Shown piece after piece: positions 61,385-64,000 of a stretch of 64,000 nt of DNA. Location: NCBI RefSeq assembly GCF_027924605.1, contig NZ_AP027042.1:124001-188000 (forward strand), given 5' to 3'. Within the stretch, counting starts at the first letter, position 1, and each line of letters opens with the position of its first letter. Below the pieces are notes generated by a model. That model was not told the origin of the DNA. It was given only the letters and a program-made list of their open reading frames with translations, and did no database searches. A program made the translations under genes and the position numbers. The DNA comes from Dyella sp. GSA-30. Lineage in GTDB: Bacteria; Pseudomonadota; Gammaproteobacteria; Xanthomonadales; Rhodanobacteraceae.

Positions 61385-63166
61385 TTACTTTTTCTTCTTC
61401 GGCATGTACAGGTCGGTGATGGTGCCTTCATAGGCTTCCGCCGCCATGCCGACCGATTCGCTCAAGGTCGGATGCGGATGGATCGTCAGGCCAATATCGG
61501 CCGCTTCCGAACCCATCTCGATCGCCAGGGCGACTTCCGAAATCAGATCGCCCGCATGCGGACCGACGATGCCGCCGCCGACCACGCGATGTGTTTCTTC
61601 GTCGAACAGCAGCTTGGTAAAGCCTTCGGTGCGGTCGATGCCGATCGCGCGGCCGCTGGCGGCCCATGGGAATTTGCCCACGCCGATCTTCAGGCCCTTT
61701 TCCTTCGCCTCACGCTCGGTCACGCCAACCCAGGCGATTTCCGGATCGGTATAGGCCACCGACGGGATCACCCGTGCATCGAAGTGCGTCTTCATGCCGG
61801 CAGCGACTTCGGCCGCGACCTTGGCCTCGTGCGTGGCCTTGTGCGCCAGCATCGGCTGACCAACCAGGTCGCCAATGGCGAAGATATGCGGCACGTTGGT
61901 ACGCATCTGCGTATCGACGTTGATAAAGCCGCGTTCGGTCACCGCCACACCGGCCTTGTCGGCACCGATCTTGTTGCCGTTCGGCGAGCGGCCGACCGAC
62001 ACCAGTACGCGATCGAACAGCGTGGTTTCGGGGATGTTCTCGCCTTCGTAGCTGACTTCGATGCCTTTCTTGGTGGCCTTGGCCTCGACCACCTTGGTCT
62101 TGAGGTGGATGCCCTTGACCTTGCTCGCCAGGCGCTTGGCCAGCGGCTTGATCAGGTCGGCATCGGCACCGGGAATGATCTGGTCCATGAACTCGACCAC
62201 GGTCACTTCGCTGCCCAGCGCTGCGTACACCGTCGCCATTTCCAGGCCGATGATGCCGCCGCCGACAACCAACAGTTTCTTCGGCACGTCCTTCAGCTCA
62301 AGCGCACCGGTCGAATCCATGATGCGCTCGTCGTCCCACGGGAATGCCGGCAGGCGCACCGACTGCGAGCCGGCAGCGATCACCGCCTTCTCGAAACGGA
62401 TCAGCTTCTTGCCGTCCTTGCCTTCCACTTCCAGTTCGTTGGGCGACACGAAACTGCCCACGCCCTGCACGGTCCGCACCTTGCGCTGCTTGGCCATGGT
62501 GCCCAAGCCGCCGGTCAGCTGACCAACGACCTTGCTCTTGAAACTGCGCAGCTTGTCGATATCGATCTTCGGCTTGCCGAAGCTCACGCCGTGGGCGGCC
62601 ATCGCCTCGGCTTCGTCGATCACCGCCGCGGCATGCAGCAGCGCCTTGGACGGAATGCAACCGACATTGAGGCAGACGCCACCGAGCGTTTCATAGCGTT
62701 CGACCAGCACCGTATCCAGGCCGACATCGGCACCACGGAACGCAGCGGTGTAGCCGCCAGGGCCCGAGCCAAGCACGAGCAACTGGCATTCGATGTCCGC
62801 CGTACGACCACTGGCACCGGCAGCCTTCGGTGCCGGAGTAGCGGCAGGAGCTGATGCGGGCGCGGCCTTGGGAGCAGTGGCTGCCGGCGTGGGTGCCGCC
62901 GGTGCAGGCGCCGGAGCGGCAGCGTCCGACGTTTCCAGCACGGCAATCACCGCGCCTTCGGAAACTTCGTCGCCAACCTTGAGCTTGAGCTCCTTGATCA
63001 CGCCGGCGGCGCTGGAGGGAATCTCCATCGTCGCCTTGTCCGACTCGAGGGTGATCAGGCTCTGTTCTTTCTCGACTTTGTCGCCGACGTTGACCAGTAC
63101 TTCGATCACCGGCACGCCATCGTGGCCGCCGATGTCGGGGACTTTGATTTCGATCGTGTTCGCCAT
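61385..63166 (-). CDS. lpdA: Dihydrolipoyl dehydrogenase with N-terminal lipoyl domain
   Basis: The E3 component of pyruvate dehydrogenase. The 593-residue protein begins with a lipoyl domain (residues 1-80) with the lipoylated Lys44 in [11 protein letters not shown], then an Ala/Pro linker (about 83-122), then E3. E3 has the FAD loop [13 protein letters not shown], the redox disulfide in [13 protein letters not shown], a central NAD domain and the C-terminal IHPHPTLSE with the catalytic His. An added lipoyl domain on E3 is known in some bacteria such as Neisseria and Xanthomonas. ATG 63166 lies 17 bases after aceF. Confidence 0.96.
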   Translation of the reverse strand: MANTIEIKVPDIGGHDGVPVIEVLVNVGDKVEKEQSLITLESDKATMEIPSSAAGVIKELKLKVGDEVSEGAVIAVLETSDAAAPAPAPAAPTPAATAPKAAPASAPAATPAPKAAGASGRTADIECQLLVLGSGPGGYTAAFRGADVGLDTVLVERYETLGGVCLNVGCIPSKALLHAAAVIDEAEAMAAHGVSFGKPKIDIDKLRSFKSKVVGQLTGGLGTMAKQRKVRTVQGVGSFVSPNELEVEGKDGKKLIRFEKAVIAAGSQSVRLPAFPWDDERIMDSTGALELKDVPKKLLVVGGGIIGLEMATVYAALGSEVTVVEFMDQIIPGADADLIKPLAKRLASKVKGIHLKTKVVEAKATKKGIEVSYEGENIPETTLFDRVLVSVGRSPNGNKIGADKAGVAVTERGFINVDTQMRTNVPHIFAIGDLVGQPMLAHKATHEAKVAAEVAAGMKTHFDARVIPSVAYTDPEIAWVGVTEREAKEKGLKIGVGKFPWAASGRAIGIDRTEGFTKLLFDEETHRVVGGGIVGPHAGDLISEVALAIEMGSEAADIGLTIHPHPTLSESVGMAAEAYEGTITDLYMPKKKK

Positions 63167-63182
63167 GATTCGAATCCCCCGG

Positions 63183-64000
63183 TCAGAGCAACAGGCGACG
63201 GATGTCGCCCAGCTGCGTGGCCAGGAAGGACGCGAAACGCGCGGCAAGCGCGCCGTCGATCACGCGATGGTCGTAGGACAGCGACAGCGGCAGGATCAGG
63301 CGTGGCGCGAATTCCTTGCCGTTCCAGACCGGCTTGGTGGATGCCTTGGACACACCCAGGATCGCCACTTCCGGCGCATTGACGATCGGCGTGAACGACG
63401 TGCCGCCAATCCCGCCCAGCGAGGAAATCGAGAAGCAGCCGCCGGACATGTCGGCCGGACCGAGCTTCTTGTCGCGCGCCTTCTTGGAGATCTCGCCCAG
63501 CTCCAGCGCGAGGTCGAGCAGACCCTTCTTGTCGCAATCGCGGATCACCGGCACCACCAGGCCATCGGGCGTATCCACCGCGATGCCGATGTGGAAGTAC
63601 TTCTTGAGGATCAGCTTCTCGCCGCTTTCGTCGAGCGAGGCGTTGAACTGCGGGAATTTCTTCAGCGCCGCGACCACCGCCTTGATCTGGAACACCAGCG
63701 GGGTGACCTTCAGATCCTTGTTCTCTTCGCCAAGCTTCTTGCGGAAGGCTTCGAGCTCGGTGATATCGGCATCTTCGTGCTGGGTGACGTGCGGAATCAT
63801 CGCCCAGTTGCGCGCCAGATTGGCACCGGAAATCTTCTGGATGCGCGACAGCGGCTTTTCTTCGATCTCGCCGAACTTGGCGAAGTCGACCTTCGGCCAC
63901 GGCAGCAGGTTCAGCCCGCCGCCACCGCCGACCGCCGCGCCGCCCGTCACCGGACGCGCGCCCGAAGCCAACGCATGCTTCACGTAGGCACTGATGTCTT
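63183..64000 (-). CDS. aceF: Dihydrolipoamide acetyltransferase E2, C-terminal part (runs off window)
   Basis: The E2 component of pyruvate dehydrogenase; about 270 C-terminal residues are visible and the rest lies beyond the right edge. The segment [20 protein letters not shown] starts the catalytic acetyltransferase core, and [17 protein letters not shown] carries the active-site His and Asp near the end. The gene is read on the minus strand, so lipoyl and E1-binding domains should lie past 64000. It is co-directional with lpdA, with a 16-base gap. Confidence 0.95.
   Translation of the reverse strand, partial: DISAYVKHALASGARPVTGGAAVGGGGGLNLLPWPKVDFAKFGEIEEKPLSRIQKISGANLARNWAMIPHVTQHEDADITELEAFRKKLGEENKDLKVTPLVFQIKAVVAALKKFPQFNASLDESGEKLILKKYFHIGIAVDTPDGLVVPVIRDCDKKGLLDLALELGEISKKARDKKLGPADMSGGCFSISSLGGIGGTSFTPIVNAPEVAILGVSKASTKPVWNGKEFAPRLILPLSLSYDHRVIDGALAARFASFLATQLGDIRRLLL

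Noticed and set aside
61472-62854. 460-codon plus-strand open frame opposite lpdA
   Set aside because: Shadow of the lpdA coding frame; no recognisable domain.

Overview
The window reads as chromosomal DNA of a GC-rich gammaproteobacterium, most likely a Rhodanobacteraceae/Xanthomonadales member (Dyella, Luteibacter or Rhodanobacter type). This is inferred from protein flavour, from the gene neighbourhoods (pilMNOPQ divergent from a class A PBP, cydP-cydA-cydB-cydX, zapA-6S RNA-fau, a two-MCE MlaD, DUF1631 plus PilZ) and from two dispersed inverted-repeat families of a kind common in that order. Nearly all genes are core genes. No prophage, transposase, CRISPR array, tRNA or rRNA was seen.

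Layout. 1-7509: 3' end of a macro-domain gene, then a tightly coupled minus-strand operon moxR - DUF58 - DUF4381 - batA - batB/TPR - batD. 7664-12891: type IV pilus alignment/secretin operon pilMNOPQ (minus), divergent from mrcA (PBP1A, plus) and followed by a conserved unknown gene. 16673-24857, all minus: gltA, rpmE2, a nucleoside hydrolase, recG, ridA, spoT and rpoZ. 25008-29519: mlaA (plus) converges on the phospholipid-transport operon mlaFEDCB (minus). 29595-33729: gmk and yicC (minus), divergent from rph-rdgB-hemW (plus). 33824-36458: DUF1631 protein overlapping a PilZ protein. 36722-41329: pepQ and the cytochrome bd operon cydPABX. 41330-42320: a 1-kb gene-free island of nested repeats. 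42321-47009: pepP and an UPF0149 gene (minus), divergent from a ZapB-like gene, zapA, 6S RNA, fau, an EVE-domain gene and rpiA. 47139-53247: an exported OB-like protein, rpe, djlA-cytochrome c, purC, a three-gene set of small membrane proteins led by an SMR transporter, and an ECF sigma/anti-sigma pair. 53229-58515: a lipoprotein glycoside hydrolase with an amino-acid permease, and a second ECF sigma module headed by a lipoprotein. 58583-64000: dinB, an unknown membrane protein, tam, and the lpdA/aceF end of the pyruvate dehydrogenase operon.

Operons are compact, with frequent ATGA, GTGA or TGATG overlaps between stop and start codons. Many long open frames on the opposite strand are GC-driven shadows and were left out. 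Non-coding signals include six convincing intrinsic terminators, several sigma70-like promoters (pilM, rpoZ, the ZapB-like gene and 6S RNA), two families of inverted-repeat elements with several copies each, and a heptanucleotide repeat in the leaders of several minus-strand genes.

No clearly new defence or mobile system was recognised. The best candidates for a second look are the degenerate metal site in the BatB von Willebrand domain, the tandem-MCE MlaD, the lipoprotein-sigma-membrane protein trio at 56906-58515, the repeat island at 41378-42302, the GTAAAGG heptamer/hairpin leader elements, and the 11-bp inverted repeat that covers the rph ribosome-binding region.
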